NCBI GenBank assembly: GCA_964425225.1
Contig: CAYRMD010000011.1
Coordinates: 1 to 64,000, forward strand
Length of the DNA: 64,000 bases
Direction: 5' to 3'
Source: BPJU01 sp964425225
GTDB taxonomy: Bacteria; Planctomycetota; Planctomycetia; Pirellulales; Pirellulaceae
A program made the position numbers and the translations under genes. Numbering within the stretch: the first letter of the stretch is position 1; every line of letters begins with the position of its first letter. A model generated the notes under the pieces. The model made no database searches, had not been told where the DNA came from, and saw nothing but the letters and a program-made list of their open reading frames with translations. This document shows positions 8,326-16,618 of the stretch, piece after piece.

Positions 8326-10503
8326 CTACAACACCTCACTGGTGCCGCCAGTATCCATCCGTTCGGTTCCATCGTAAAGGACAGCGATACCCTTCGAGCC
8401 GTGGCACGCCAATTGGTCCTTCCTTCGAGCCTGCCAAAGCACGGCTAACCAAAGCGCTACGACCGTCAATGAAGCAGCATACCAATACCACGGAAGTGTG
8501 CGTTGCACCAGTTCGTCGCGCGCCAAGTACTCCAGGGTGACCGCCTGAGGAGTAAGGGAAAGCAGCAGGCTGTTATGCACGGCATGCGTTACCATGGCAG
8601 GCAAAACCGACCGCGCATACCACCGAAGCGATCCGAGCACCAAACCGAGTGCGAAACTAGGCGCAAAACGTTCTATCGATAGCCACTGTGGATTAACAAC
8701 ATGAAACGCGGCAAAAAGCAGGGCGGACAAGACAATGGCTCGCAGGGCTCCTAACTTTCTTTCCGCAGCTCCGAATACCCAACCCCGGAAGAACAGTTCT
8801 TCACACAGCCCGGGTACTACACCGAGTGCGATGATCCGATACCACGCGGGTACTTGCCGCCACTGGGCCAACAACTCGTCGATACCTTCCAGGCGCGCCG
8901 GATCGATCGACACGAGCCCGGCACGCAACGCCAGCCAAAATGCTCCATGGGCCATGGGCCACAAGGAAAGACCCAGTACCACTGCGGCGACCAAGGAGGG
9001 TATGCTAGGGGCCGCTAGACCAAGACCCGTTCGCGTCTGGACGCGGTACCACCAACCGACCACGAATGGCAACACACCGTACACGACGGCTGTGATGGCC
9101 GCCGCTGCGGCGAGTCGAAAAGCTAAGGCCACCTGTGCCTGGATCACCAAGCCCCCAACCATGAATTGGAGCGGAAACGCCAGCGCTACACAGCTCCAAG
9201 CAATCGACGGACTAGCCACAGCCATGGGTTTATGCGGTCGCCGTCCCCAACTGTGCCAGCTCAGCGGGCTGCCGTACAGGATCGCATCACTGCCGAATAC
9301 ATAACTGGCCAACGACAGCGCGGCGGCGGCATAGAAGAGCGTGGTTACTAAGGCTACGGCGATCCATCCGACGTGAGCTGTCCCGAGGAACAAATCGCGC
9401 GCTACTAAGACGATGTTGACGAGCGGCAAGGTGGCCAGTAGCGCATTGAGCTCGATTCCCGGCACCATGCTCAAAAGACCTGGGGCAAGGGCAACGAGCA
9501 TCAACGGAATGAGGTAGGCCTGGGCCTCTTTAAAACTTCGCGCCACACTGGTAATCGCAAGTAGCAAGGCTGAAAAAAAACTCGCAAAAATAAACAACAA
9601 CACGAACACCAACGATACCATGTGCCAAGAAAAACCTAACGGGCCGAACACCAGCGAAGTAAGCCCACTGACGTGAAGCGTAATGGTCATGGCACATAAA
9701 TTGACACTGGCTGTCAACAGTGCCACGACCAGCACCGCGATGTACTTGGCGACCAACAGTCGCCAGCGAGCAACGGGTGCAGCGACCAGCGTTTCCAACG
9801 TGCCGCGCTCCCTCTCGCCGGCCGTTAAATCGATCGCTGGGTAGACCGCACCGGTAATCGTCATCAGGATCAGCACCAGTGGCATGAGTGTCGCCAACGG
9901 TGACGGTCCCGCCTCTGGTTCGACTTGCTCTTGACGTATGCCTACAGTCGGCAGCGCTAATCGTACGTTGGCCTCAGCAAGCCTACGGCGCACGACAGAC
10001 CATTGCGCGGCGTACAGGATCCTTTCCAACCGTTCCAGTGCCGCTAGGCTTATCGGCTCGCGCCGATAGTACAACGTCAATTCCCAACGATTCGCTTGGC
10101 GTTGCATACCCACCAGACCAACGTCGACCCTGCCGGTGCGCACGGCCTGTCGGATGTCATCCGGCCCATTGCTCACGTCGGCGGCGGCAAATGTCAGGTG
10201 CCGTTCTACGTCGAACTCTCCGTTGGCTCGTAGTTCATAAATACCTCGCTCTAAAAACCTGCGCAACGGCTCGGCCTCTGCTGCCTGCACCAGTACAATG
10301 GCTGGCTCACCTTGTTGCGGCCCACTACCGGTCAGCAGCATACGCTGCATGCCAAGGCTTAGCAGCGGATAGACCAGGATCGGCATCAGCACCAACGTCA
10401 CCACCGTGCGGCGATCCCGTAGGATCTCGCGCAGTTCTTTGAGCGTCAGCCGCCATTGGCGCGCAAACGAATACCGTTGGTACCCCACAGATGGATTAGC
10501 CAT
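8326..10503 (-). CDS. ABC-2 type permease fused to a CPBP intramembrane protease
   Basis: The 725-residue protein has two parts. The N-terminal 400 residues resemble NatB-type ABC-2 permeases: a cytoplasmic start (LTLKELREILRDRRTV), a first membrane helix, a large extracytoplasmic domain (about 50-190), the conserved LTAGERERGTLETLVAAP, and further helices. The C-terminal part is a polytopic CPBP (CAAX protease/bacteriocin-processing) domain with its metal-site motifs EELFFRG, FAAFH and HAVHN. The fused permease/protease arrangement is known from related bacteria. It starts 6 bases after the ATPase gene ends and so forms one transporter with it. Export of Na+ or a peptide is possible; the substrate cannot be read from sequence. 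Confidence 0.9.
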   Translation of the reverse strand: MANPSVGYQRYSFARQWRLTLKELREILRDRRTVVTLVLMPILVYPLLSLGMQRMLLTGSGPQQGEPAIVLVQAAEAEPLRRFLERGIYELRANGEFDVERHLTFAAADVSNGPDDIRQAVRTGRVDVGLVGMQRQANRWELTLYYRREPISLAALERLERILYAAQWSVVRRRLAEANVRLALPTVGIRQEQVEPEAGPSPLATLMPLVLILMTITGAVYPAIDLTAGERERGTLETLVAAPVARWRLLVAKYIAVLVVALLTASVNLCAMTITLHVSGLTSLVFGPLGFSWHMVSLVFVLLFIFASFFSALLLAITSVARSFKEAQAYLIPLMLVALAPGLLSMVPGIELNALLATLPLVNIVLVARDLFLGTAHVGWIAVALVTTLFYAAAALSLASYVFGSDAILYGSPLSWHSWGRRPHKPMAVASPSIAWSCVALAFPLQFMVGGLVIQAQVALAFRLAAAAAITAVVYGVLPFVVGWWYRVQTRTGLGLAAPSIPSLVAAVVLGLSLWPMAHGAFWLALRAGLVSIDPARLEGIDELLAQWRQVPAWYRIIALGVVPGLCEELFFRGWVFGAAERKLGALRAIVLSALLFAAFHVVNPQWLSIERFAPSFALGLVLGSLRWYARSVLPAMVTHAVHNSLLLSLTPQAVTLEYLARDELVQRTLPWYWYAASLTVVALWLAVLWQARRKDQLACHGSKGIAVLYDGTERMDTGGTSEVL

Positions 10504-10509
10504 TGGCCC

Positions 10510-11262
10510 TCAGGCTCCCAACCGTTCCCCCTTCGGTATGTCGGCCAACTTCAAGAACATGTCGACTAGACGCGTACAACCTGTGGCCGCCTGCAATTCC
10601 GATAAACTTCCTTGCTCGACAAGCCGCCCACGATGCAGCAAACCGAAGCGCGTACATAGCCTTTCGGCCTCGTCCAGCCGGTGCGTCGTCAGAATTACGG
10701 CCTTACCCAACTGGCAAACATGCTGCACGTACTCGTAAATCACTTGGCTGCCGAGCACATCCAGACTCGCCGTTGGCTCGTCCAGCAACATCACCGGAGG
10801 ATCATGCACCAGAGCCCTTGCCAAATGCACACGCTGCCGCTCGCCAGTACTCAACGTGGCGCACCGTCGGTCGACAAACGCCTCCAGCCGGAACAGCCCC
10901 ACCAACTGCTCGAACCGCTGCCGAGCCACCTGCAGCGGCACATCGTATAGGTCGGCGAAGTACCAGAGCACTTCACGCGGCGTCAACCATGGATAAATGC
11001 CCGAGGAGGCCGATACAAACCCGATGCGCCGCTTGACCTCCTGAGGCTCCTCACTGGTCCGATGCCCCACCACTTCGGCAAACCCTTCGTCTACCTCTAG
11101 TAACCCTAGAATCATCCGCAGGGTGGTCGTTTTGCCCGCGCCATTGGGCCCCAATAATCCATAGGCTTCCCCCGCTCGGACTGAGAAGCTCACTTGGTCC
11201 ACCGCCAAGATCTCGCCCCGATCCGTACTAAACCGTTTTGTCAAACGTTCGACGCGAATCAT
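10510..11262 (-). CDS. ABC transporter ATP-binding protein (NatA-like)
   Basis: A 250-residue ATPase starting at ATG 11262 (MIRVERLTKRFS). It carries Walker A (GPNGAGKTT), the ABC signature STGERQRVHLARAL (LSTGE form), Walker B (VMLLDEPTASLDV) and an H-loop (ILTTHRLDEAERL). This composition is typical of the NatA/CcmA class that drives ABC-2 permeases. A longer reading to 11358 adds 32 residues that do not look like the family, so the internal ATG was chosen. It is the first gene of a two-gene operon with the permease-CPBP gene, with a 6-base gap. Confidence 0.95.
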   Translation of the reverse strand: MIRVERLTKRFSTDRGEILAVDQVSFSVRAGEAYGLLGPNGAGKTTTLRMILGLLEVDEGFAEVVGHRTSEEPQEVKRRIGFVSASSGIYPWLTPREVLWYFADLYDVPLQVARQRFEQLVGLFRLEAFVDRRCATLSTGERQRVHLARALVHDPPVMLLDEPTASLDVLGSQVIYEYVQHVCQLGKAVILTTHRLDEAERLCTRFGLLHRGRLVEQGSLSELQAATGCTRLVDMFLKLADIPKGERLGA

Positions 11263-11459
11263 GAGCTTCCCGGTTCTAGAGTTGATGACGATGGCACCGA
11301 ACCGATCGGCGTACCATCCGGCACGCATTATACTCGCACCGAAGAAGCAAACCCACAAATCCCTAAAGAAATCGTGCGTTAGCCGGTAATGATACGGATT
11401 TCGCGTTCATAGCCCACCGAAAGCCTTCCACACCGAGATGGCCTTTTAGCTATGATCGC

Positions 11460-11530
11460 GTGTGCGTCTTGATTGTAGGCGAGCTATTACCGTGGTGACG
11501 AGGGCCGGCGGTAGGTCCGCCTTTTCGGCT
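11460..11530 (+). repeat. Dispersed repeat module E with inverted box A
   Basis: Box A in reverse orientation (TGTGCGTCTTGATTGTAGG) is followed by a segment containing GGCGG-TAGGT-CCGCC-TTTT, a hairpin with a short T-run. The same order (inverted box A, GTGAGATTTTTCCCC, then a weaker stem and TTTTT) is found at 38620-38690. The hairpin has terminator form, but no gene ends just upstream. Confidence 0.6.
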
Positions 11531-11632
11531 CGGTCAGATGTGACCGGATACGCAGTCGATATGGGCTCCGTGGCAATAGCGTTCCATCGAGCGTCCCAAT
11601 AAAGCTGCAACCATAAGAGAGTGAGCCGAACC

Positions 11633-11698
11633 GTTCAACGCAAGAGCGCCTCGGCACAAAGACGCAACGTGGACCGCATGTGCGTTTCAATTGTCGAC
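11633..11698 (+). repeat. Module C followed by inverted box A
   Basis: GTTCAACGCAAGAGCGC and a second CACAAAGACGCAACG block (11633-11669) belong to the module C family. They are followed by TGTGCGTTTCAATTGTCG (11680-11697), a worn reverse-orientation box A. Confidence 0.55.
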
Positions 11699-12099
11699 GC
11701 GCGGCCGCCCCCCTTTTGCGCTTTTTTGGTTCGTCCAGTTCACCCCGGCCTGCTCTTTATGTCCGTTGCCCAGCCCGTCCGACTTACAGTTGCCGAAGGG
11801 CCCCTTCCTTTGAGTAACCATGACCGTCGATGGACGCATATCGCAGCAACCGGTGTGGTGGACCCTTATAGGGCGATGTCCGCAAACGGTTAGCTCGCCG
11901 GTAGCCGCGGTCGAAAAGTCCCTTTCTGAAAGCACCCATGCACCCGTTTGACAGCGTCTTATTGCTAGCGTACCGAAAGCTTTCGCCAAGTCGTAGCTGC
12001 TAGCGTTCGTCGCGCGCCGCTAATAGCACGCGACGTCTCCGCAAACCTATTAAAGCCAGAGCTATTCATGCGGCCGTATCGAGCGCGCCTCGCAACTGC

Positions 12100-12362
12100 T
12101 CGCACCTTGCCGGGTAAGGTGTTTCACACCTTGCCGCCGGCACCCGGAGCAAAAAACGACTCTGGTCGTCTATAAAAATAGTCAAGTACGTTGATAACCC
12201 TAGTCAAGAATCAAGGAGGGTGGTACCGGGATCATGGGGACAGGCACTCCGGACGAGGGGCCAGGTACCGAAACCATCGTGCTTAGTAATTTGAGGCAAC
12301 TAGCAAAAATAGCAAACACTGCTAAAGTAACGAAACCAAACACAATGGAAAGAATGCCACAT
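12100..12362 (+). repeat. Dispersed ~260-bp element with GGGGACAGGCAC core (copy 1)
   Basis: This segment aligns with the reverse complement of 60430-60690. Matching blocks in order are AAGGTGTTT.CA, GTA.GT.GATAA, AATCAA.GAGGGTGG.ACCG, GGGGACAGGCAC, GTAATTTG.GAGG-like and ATGGAAA-like near 12350. It begins with a 7-bp hairpin AAGGTGT-TTC-ACACCTT (12116-12132). GGGGACAGGCAC cores are known to me from intergenic repeats associated with Y1/RAYT-type transposases; that association is an inference here, as no transposase is in the window. Confidence 0.65.
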
Positions 12363-12509
12363 CGGCGTCTCCCCCACGCATAAAACGCTCGGTGTGGCTG
12401 AATGAGGCTGACTACACGTGTTACGTCGCCTTAGGATAGCGGATGTGAGCCCGATGTACCGCGGTTTTGCGCCAGCGTTTGGAACATGCTTCTCGGCGTC
12501 TGGGCGTCT

Positions 12510-12720
12510 CGGTAATAGGTAATTTATAGGTAAGACGTGGCTGTAACCGAGCTGGCTGTCACCCGGGGTTCGCCCTATCGCTTCCGAATATCGATCGCTT
12601 TCCAGAGCTGCGACCGTTAGGAAGCGCCAGAATGATTCAACGCAAAGGCGCAGAGGCGAAAAAATGAATACAAGAAGCGCATGTCAATTGCCTGCTTGCG
12701 CCTTTATGCCTTTGCGTTAA
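12510..12720 (+). repeat. Worn box A, module B and an inverted pair of C modules
   Basis: The stretch contains a worn box A (12513-12530), then module B (GTGGCTGTAACCGAGCTGGC to CAGAGCTGCGACCG, 12538-12618), then module C (ATTCAACGCAAAGGCGCAGA, 12635-12658). A second module C on the opposite strand (12694-12720, read as TTAACGCAAAGGCATAAAGG) makes an imperfect inverted repeat with a 35-base spacer. Confidence 0.7.
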
Positions 12721-12837
12721 GGAACCTCTGCATAAGTCAGCGTTATTGCACTGGAACCTTGTGAAACGTCTTCAGGGATCCAGCACAGACTCCGACATGA
12801 TTTGGCTGAGCTGAGCGTTCTTCTCGTAGCCGGTGGC

Positions 12838-12980
12838 GTGTACGCTTAAGTTTTGCTCCACCGAGACACAGAGAGCCCGGAGAAACGAAAAACGCCGCAT
12901 CGAACGTATCACGAGCCGACAACGGCGCCATCGAGCGAACCATTCGTACGGCAGTTGGTTGATCAGAGCTTCCTCAATTT
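12838..12980 (+). repeat. Dispersed ~145-bp repeat R3 (copy 1)
   Basis: It aligns nearly base for base with the reverse complement of 38821-38966. Shared blocks are GAGACACAGAGAG, CGCATCGAACGTATC, GCCGACAAC/GCAGACAAC, GCGCCATCGAGCGAAC, GCAGTTGGTTGATC and AGCTTCCT. Part of it recurs at 1-57. The ACACAGAGAG start belongs to the widespread 'accacagagacacagag' type of bacterial intergenic repeat. Confidence 0.8.
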
Positions 12981-13083
12981 AACCCCATTGACGAGTCCGC
13001 ACTTTAGTCGCGCATCATGCCACATCCGAGCATAGAGAAACGGTAAGCCCCGCTGATGGCCTGCTGCGTTAGGGACACGTCCC

Positions 13084-13106
13084 ACCTACAATCGAGACGC
13101 ACACAC
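13084..13106 (+). repeat. Box A copy upstream of the prepilin-peptidase-like gene
   Basis: ACCTACAATCGAGACGCACACAC is close to the box A consensus and lies 57 bases before the next gene. Confidence 0.65.
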
Positions 13107-13162
13107 GGTAAGCGGTGAAGTCCTAGCGGAAACCAACGTCCCTTTTGTGGCGTTAGCTTGTT

Positions 13163-14485
13163 ATGAATGATGACATGTCGACTCATTCCAGCGAACCGGT
13201 AACGGCTCGACCACAGCCGATAGACTTACCCACCCACCGTGGAGCCAGCTTGGCGTGGATCGCCTGGGCTTTGTTGGTTCTGGCAGTCGCAGCCGTCCTT
13301 GTCTATGCGGCAGTACCGCTGTGGTTAGAACACCGTCCCACGACGCGGCCTTTGGCCAGAATAGGCACCGAGCTTGGCCCGTTGTTCGAGAAAGTACACG
13401 TACGATTGCTTGAGGCTCTAACGATCGTATGGTTCTTTTTTTTAGGCGGGTCGTTCGGCAGTTTCTTGAATGTAGTGGTCTACCGCGTGCCGCGACATCA
13501 AACGCTTTGGGGATCGTCACGCTGTCCTTCTTGTGGGCACGTAATCCGGTTGCACCACAACATCCCGGTCTTATCGTGGTTTTTCCTTTCAGGCCGGTGC
13601 TACGATTGCCGGGCTACGATATCGTCCCGCTACCCTATCGTGGAGGCTACGGTGGGAAGCTTCTTTGTTGCACTGGCGTTGGCCGAATGGGCCTCCGGCG
13701 GTGCGACCTTGCCGTGGCGGCCGCTTAACATATATCGCGGCATTGCTTGGGCTGTGTTCGATCCGCAATGGGACCTGATTTTGATGTTTGCCACACATGC
13801 CGCCCTGCTTTGGACCTTGCTGGCCTGGGCGCTGATCTGGTGGGACGGCTACCAGCCCCCTGCGTATTTCATAGTCGGAGCCTATATCGTAGCGATGCTA
13901 ACAACTAGCCTCTTTCCGTTCGTTCAACCGGTACCCTGGTGGGGCGGGCTGGTCTGCGACCGAACGCCCGGTGGAGGGCTCCTGACTACGTTAATGGGGG
14001 CCGTGTTAGGTGTAGCACTTGGAGCGGTGTTATTTGCGCTTCGCGATGGACGTCCGTCGGCCGGCACGGCGCCATTCTTGGGGCTAGCCGGTGCGGTGTT
14101 GGGCTGGCAAGCGGTCAGTTCGATCGCCCTATGGACAGTCGCTTTGGCAGCCTTGGCTCGAGCGTTGACCGTGACTCGGCGCACCACAGGGCGTGCTTTG
14201 CTTGTACCGAGCATCACCCCTCCGAGCGCTGCGCTTGGGCTTTTCTCGGAACGCACACGCTGCCTGTGGCTGTGGTTAGGGGTACTGCTGCACCTTGTGA
14301 CCTGGCGAGCCCAGACGGGGTGGCCCGTTTGGCCAGGACCGGACGCTGGTGTTATTCCTGAGGTGGTCGGTACCGTTGTAGCCGTAGTGGCTTCGAGTTG
14401 GATAACAAGCCGGTATGTGCCACCAGCCTCCGAACTTCGAGCGCCTTCGATTGATCCGAGCTGCTCATCAGTTGACCGAACGTAA
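13163..14485 (+). CDS. Prepilin-peptidase-like (A24) membrane protein lacking the GxGD aspartate
   Basis: The 440-residue protein has a long N-terminal extension with one membrane helix (about 30-52). An A24-type N-terminal domain follows, with GGSFGSFLNVVVYRVP at 95-110 and two zinc-binding cysteine pairs, C121/C124 and C146/C149. Several more membrane helices come after it. In TFPP enzymes two Asp residues cleave the type IV prepilin leader. The first may be D228 (ALIWWDGYQPP). The second normally lies in G-x-G-D-x-K/T-L just before 'GAxLGWQ'; here the aligned segment is SAGTAPFLGLAGAVLGW (299-315), with no Asp. Peptidase activity is therefore doubtful, while the N-terminal part could still act in methylation or binding. 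No pilin genes are nearby. Confidence 0.8.
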   Translation: MNDDMSTHSSEPVTARPQPIDLPTHRGASLAWIAWALLVLAVAAVLVYAAVPLWLEHRPTTRPLARIGTELGPLFEKVHVRLLEALTIVWFFFLGGSFGSFLNVVVYRVPRHQTLWGSSRCPSCGHVIRLHHNIPVLSWFFLSGRCYDCRATISSRYPIVEATVGSFFVALALAEWASGGATLPWRPLNIYRGIAWAVFDPQWDLILMFATHAALLWTLLAWALIWWDGYQPPAYFIVGAYIVAMLTTSLFPFVQPVPWWGGLVCDRTPGGGLLTTLMGAVLGVALGAVLFALRDGRPSAGTAPFLGLAGAVLGWQAVSSIALWTVALAALARALTVTRRTTGRALLVPSITPPSAALGLFSERTRCLWLWLGVLLHLVTWRAQTGWPVWPGPDAGVIPEVVGTVVAVVASSWITSRYVPPASELRAPSIDPSCSSVDRT

Positions 14486-14578
14486 TCCCGGCCGTAAACT
14501 CCGTGCTCGAGAGCGCCCTTTCGTTAGGCGGCTATAGCCTGAGAGTCCTGGCCTCGTTTATTTCGCGAGTTTACGCCC

Positions 14579-15469
14579 ATGATGCGAAAGTTTGTGTGGT
14601 CGATATTTCTCTTCGGGTGGTCAGCAATGGTGCACCTCGGTTCGCACTCACAAGCTGCCGATGAGCCGTACGTATTGGGATCAGACTCACAACGTCATCC
14701 CGACGTGCCTCGCGGCACAGTCACCGAGTATGTCTGGCGCAGTCAGATCTATTCAGGCACGATTCGGCGCTACTGGGTATATGTGCCAGCTCAATACGAC
14801 GGCTCTTCAGCAGCGGCTGTGATGGTGTTCCAGGACGGCCATGCCTACGTCAGTGAAGACGGCGACTTTCGCGTTCCCATAGTGTTTGACAACTTAATAC
14901 ACAAAAAAGAATTGCCTGTTATCATCGGAATATTCGTCGACCCTGGTCATAAGAAAGAGCAATTACCCGAAAAACCGGGTTGGCGGCCTACTCCCGAAAA
15001 CCGCAGTTTCGAATATGACACGCTGTCTGATCAGTATGCTCGCTTTTTATTGGAAGAGATTTTGCCCGAAGTTGGCAAAAAATACCGACTGACAGACGAT
15101 CCAAATCGTCGCGCTATTTGCGGTATTAGTTCCGGGGGAATTTGTGCATTCACCGTGGCTTGGCACCGGCCTGATGCGTTTCGGAAAGTAATGAGTCATG
15201 TCGGTAGCTTTGTCAACATCCGAGGTGGGCACGTATATCCATCGCTCATTCGCAAGACGCCGCCAAAACCAATTCGTGTATTCTTGCAGGGAGGTGCTAA
15301 TGATTTGGATAACGAGCACGGCAACTGGGCACTTGCCAATCAAGAAATGGCCGCCGCTTTGAAGTTTGCCGGCTACGACTATCGATTTGTTTTCGGTGAG
15401 GGCGGCCATAACGGCCGCCATGGAGGTGCGATCCTCCCGGATAGCCTGCGGTGGCTATGGCGCGACTGA
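14579..15469 (+). CDS. Secreted esterase of the enterochelin-esterase-like (Fes/YbbA) family
   Basis: The 296-residue protein has an N-terminal signal sequence (about 5-27, MMRKFVWSIFLFGWSAM). The body is an alpha/beta hydrolase: RRYWVYVPAQYDGSS opens the core, VFQDGHAYV is the oxyanion region, GISSGGICAF carries the nucleophile Ser, and GEGGHNGRHGG supplies the catalytic His. An acidic third residue is plausible in GGANDLDNEHG. The family hydrolyses esters such as siderophore or sugar-ester bonds; the substrate is unknown. It follows the prepilin-peptidase-like gene by 93 bases on the same strand, but no functional link is evident. Confidence 0.85.
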   Translation: MMRKFVWSIFLFGWSAMVHLGSHSQAADEPYVLGSDSQRHPDVPRGTVTEYVWRSQIYSGTIRRYWVYVPAQYDGSSAAAVMVFQDGHAYVSEDGDFRVPIVFDNLIHKKELPVIIGIFVDPGHKKEQLPEKPGWRPTPENRSFEYDTLSDQYARFLLEEILPEVGKKYRLTDDPNRRAICGISSGGICAFTVAWHRPDAFRKVMSHVGSFVNIRGGHVYPSLIRKTPPKPIRVFLQGGANDLDNEHGNWALANQEMAAALKFAGYDYRFVFGEGGHNGRHGGAILPDSLRWLWRD

Positions 15470-15784
15470 CCTGACGCTCCGTCGATTACGAACCCGGACG
15501 GAATGCACGCCCAAGCTATAGTCGACACAAGTCAGCCCGACAAGTGCCGCATCACTCAGCTCGACTCTTGCCATTTCATCAGCCAAAGATTGCAAATCAT
15601 TTAACGCAGGGGCACAGGAAAGAAACAAAACAGGTTGCAAGATCCGCTGACGGTTTAGGGAAGAATCTTCTTTGCGCAACCCTGCTTGGCCCAAATCATG
15701 GAAAAACTCCGATGGACGAAGGGGTATAATTCGTTAGGCCGGCTCGCCAAGAGGCTCGAAGTGCAGCAAATAGCCATCGTTGGG
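15470..15784. other. Convergent intergenic gap with a small module C remnant
   Basis: The gap lies between the convergent esterase and inositol-phosphatase-like genes. TTAACGCAGGGGCACAGGAA at 15601-15620 is a worn module C. No gene, RNA or clear terminator was seen in the rest. Confidence 0.4.
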
Positions 15785-16585
15785 CTAAACCTGGCTTCGA
15801 TGGCCGGTGTGAGGGCGAAGCACCTCAAGTACCTCTCGGTGTAGTGCGCATGAAGCGGCCAGGACACTGGTGCGTTCCAGCCCGAGCGGTTCTCCGCGGC
15901 ACGTCGTTACCAGGCCACCAGCCTCTTCGACGATGAGTTTACCTGCAGCGTAATCCCACGGTGACAAGTCTAATTCGAAAAAAGCCCCCAAGTTCCCATT
16001 ACCTACCATACACAGGTCAAGTGCCGCGGATCCGAAGCGGCGGATGCCTTGGATATGCCGGTCGAAAAGATCGGCGATTGCTGCCAAGGTGGCGCGCATT
16101 ATGGTTCCCCGGTCATAATAGAAGCCGACACCGACGAGCACTTGTTGCAATTGCGTATGGGCGGTTACTCGCATCGGCCAGCCATTGTGCCAGGCTCCCT
16201 GGCCGTGACGTGCCACAAACCAATCGCCGGTTGCCGGTTGATAGACGATGCCAAGCGTTGGTTGTCGGTGACTGTAGTACGCAAGGGAGACGGAAAACTG
16301 TGGCAGTCCGTGAACAAAATTGTTCGTCCCGTCCAGGGGATCGATCACCCACAGGTCATTCCCGAGGCTGAAAGTGCGCTGCGTCTCTTCGCTCAGGATA
16401 GCGTGCTCGGGGAAGGCGCGGCGGATACATTCGACGATCACGCGTTCGGCTTCCAGGTCCGCTTCCGTGGTAATATCGTACGAGCTGCGCGCTGTGACAG
16501 CCGGAGGATGTCTATGCCAATGGCGCAGGAGCACTTGTCCAGCTTGCCACGCTGCCTGTTGGGCCACGACGTACGGATCGCTCAT
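15785..16585 (-). CDS. Inositol-monophosphatase family protein
   Basis: The 266-residue length is standard for this Mg-dependent, Li-sensitive phosphatase family. Metal ligands are visible: EAD at 41-43, E66 in LSEETQ, and D82/D85 in WVIDPLDGTNNFVHG. The C-terminal motif WDYAAGKLIVEEAGG carries the last Asp. Candidate substrates include inositol phosphate, histidinol phosphate, and 3'-phosphoadenosine 5'-phosphate. Conservation of the whole active site argues for an active enzyme, but sequence does not decide the substrate. It follows the cysteine desulfurase by 33 bases and is likely co-transcribed with it. If so, a CysQ-like role in sulfur metabolism would fit the neighbour, but this is speculation. 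Confidence 0.9.
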   Translation of the reverse strand: MSDPYVVAQQAAWQAGQVLLRHWHRHPPAVTARSSYDITTEADLEAERVIVECIRRAFPEHAILSEETQRTFSLGNDLWVIDPLDGTNNFVHGLPQFSVSLAYYSHRQPTLGIVYQPATGDWFVARHGQGAWHNGWPMRVTAHTQLQQVLVGVGFYYDRGTIMRATLAAIADLFDRHIQGIRRFGSAALDLCMVGNGNLGAFFELDLSPWDYAAGKLIVEEAGGLVTTCRGEPLGLERTSVLAASCALHREVLEVLRPHTGHRSQV

Positions 16586-16618
16586 GAGCCACCTTACCTC
16601 AACACAGGAGACCCCCGT

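Larger units (their letters stand above)
11263..13162. other. 1.9-kb gap made largely of dispersed repeats
   Basis: No gene is supported here. In order the stretch holds module E with box A (11460-11530), module C plus box A (11633-11698), the GGGGACAGGCAC element (12100-12362), box A remnant plus module B plus module C (12510-12658), an opposing module C (12694-12720), repeat R3 (12838-12980) and box A again (13084-13106). Open frames of 60-100 codons are interrupted differently from copy to copy. Confidence 0.6.

Noticed and set aside
12635..12720. CRISPR-like spacing of short repeats
   Set aside because: The repeats are only two, inverted, imperfect and of module C type, with no regular spacers or cas genes.
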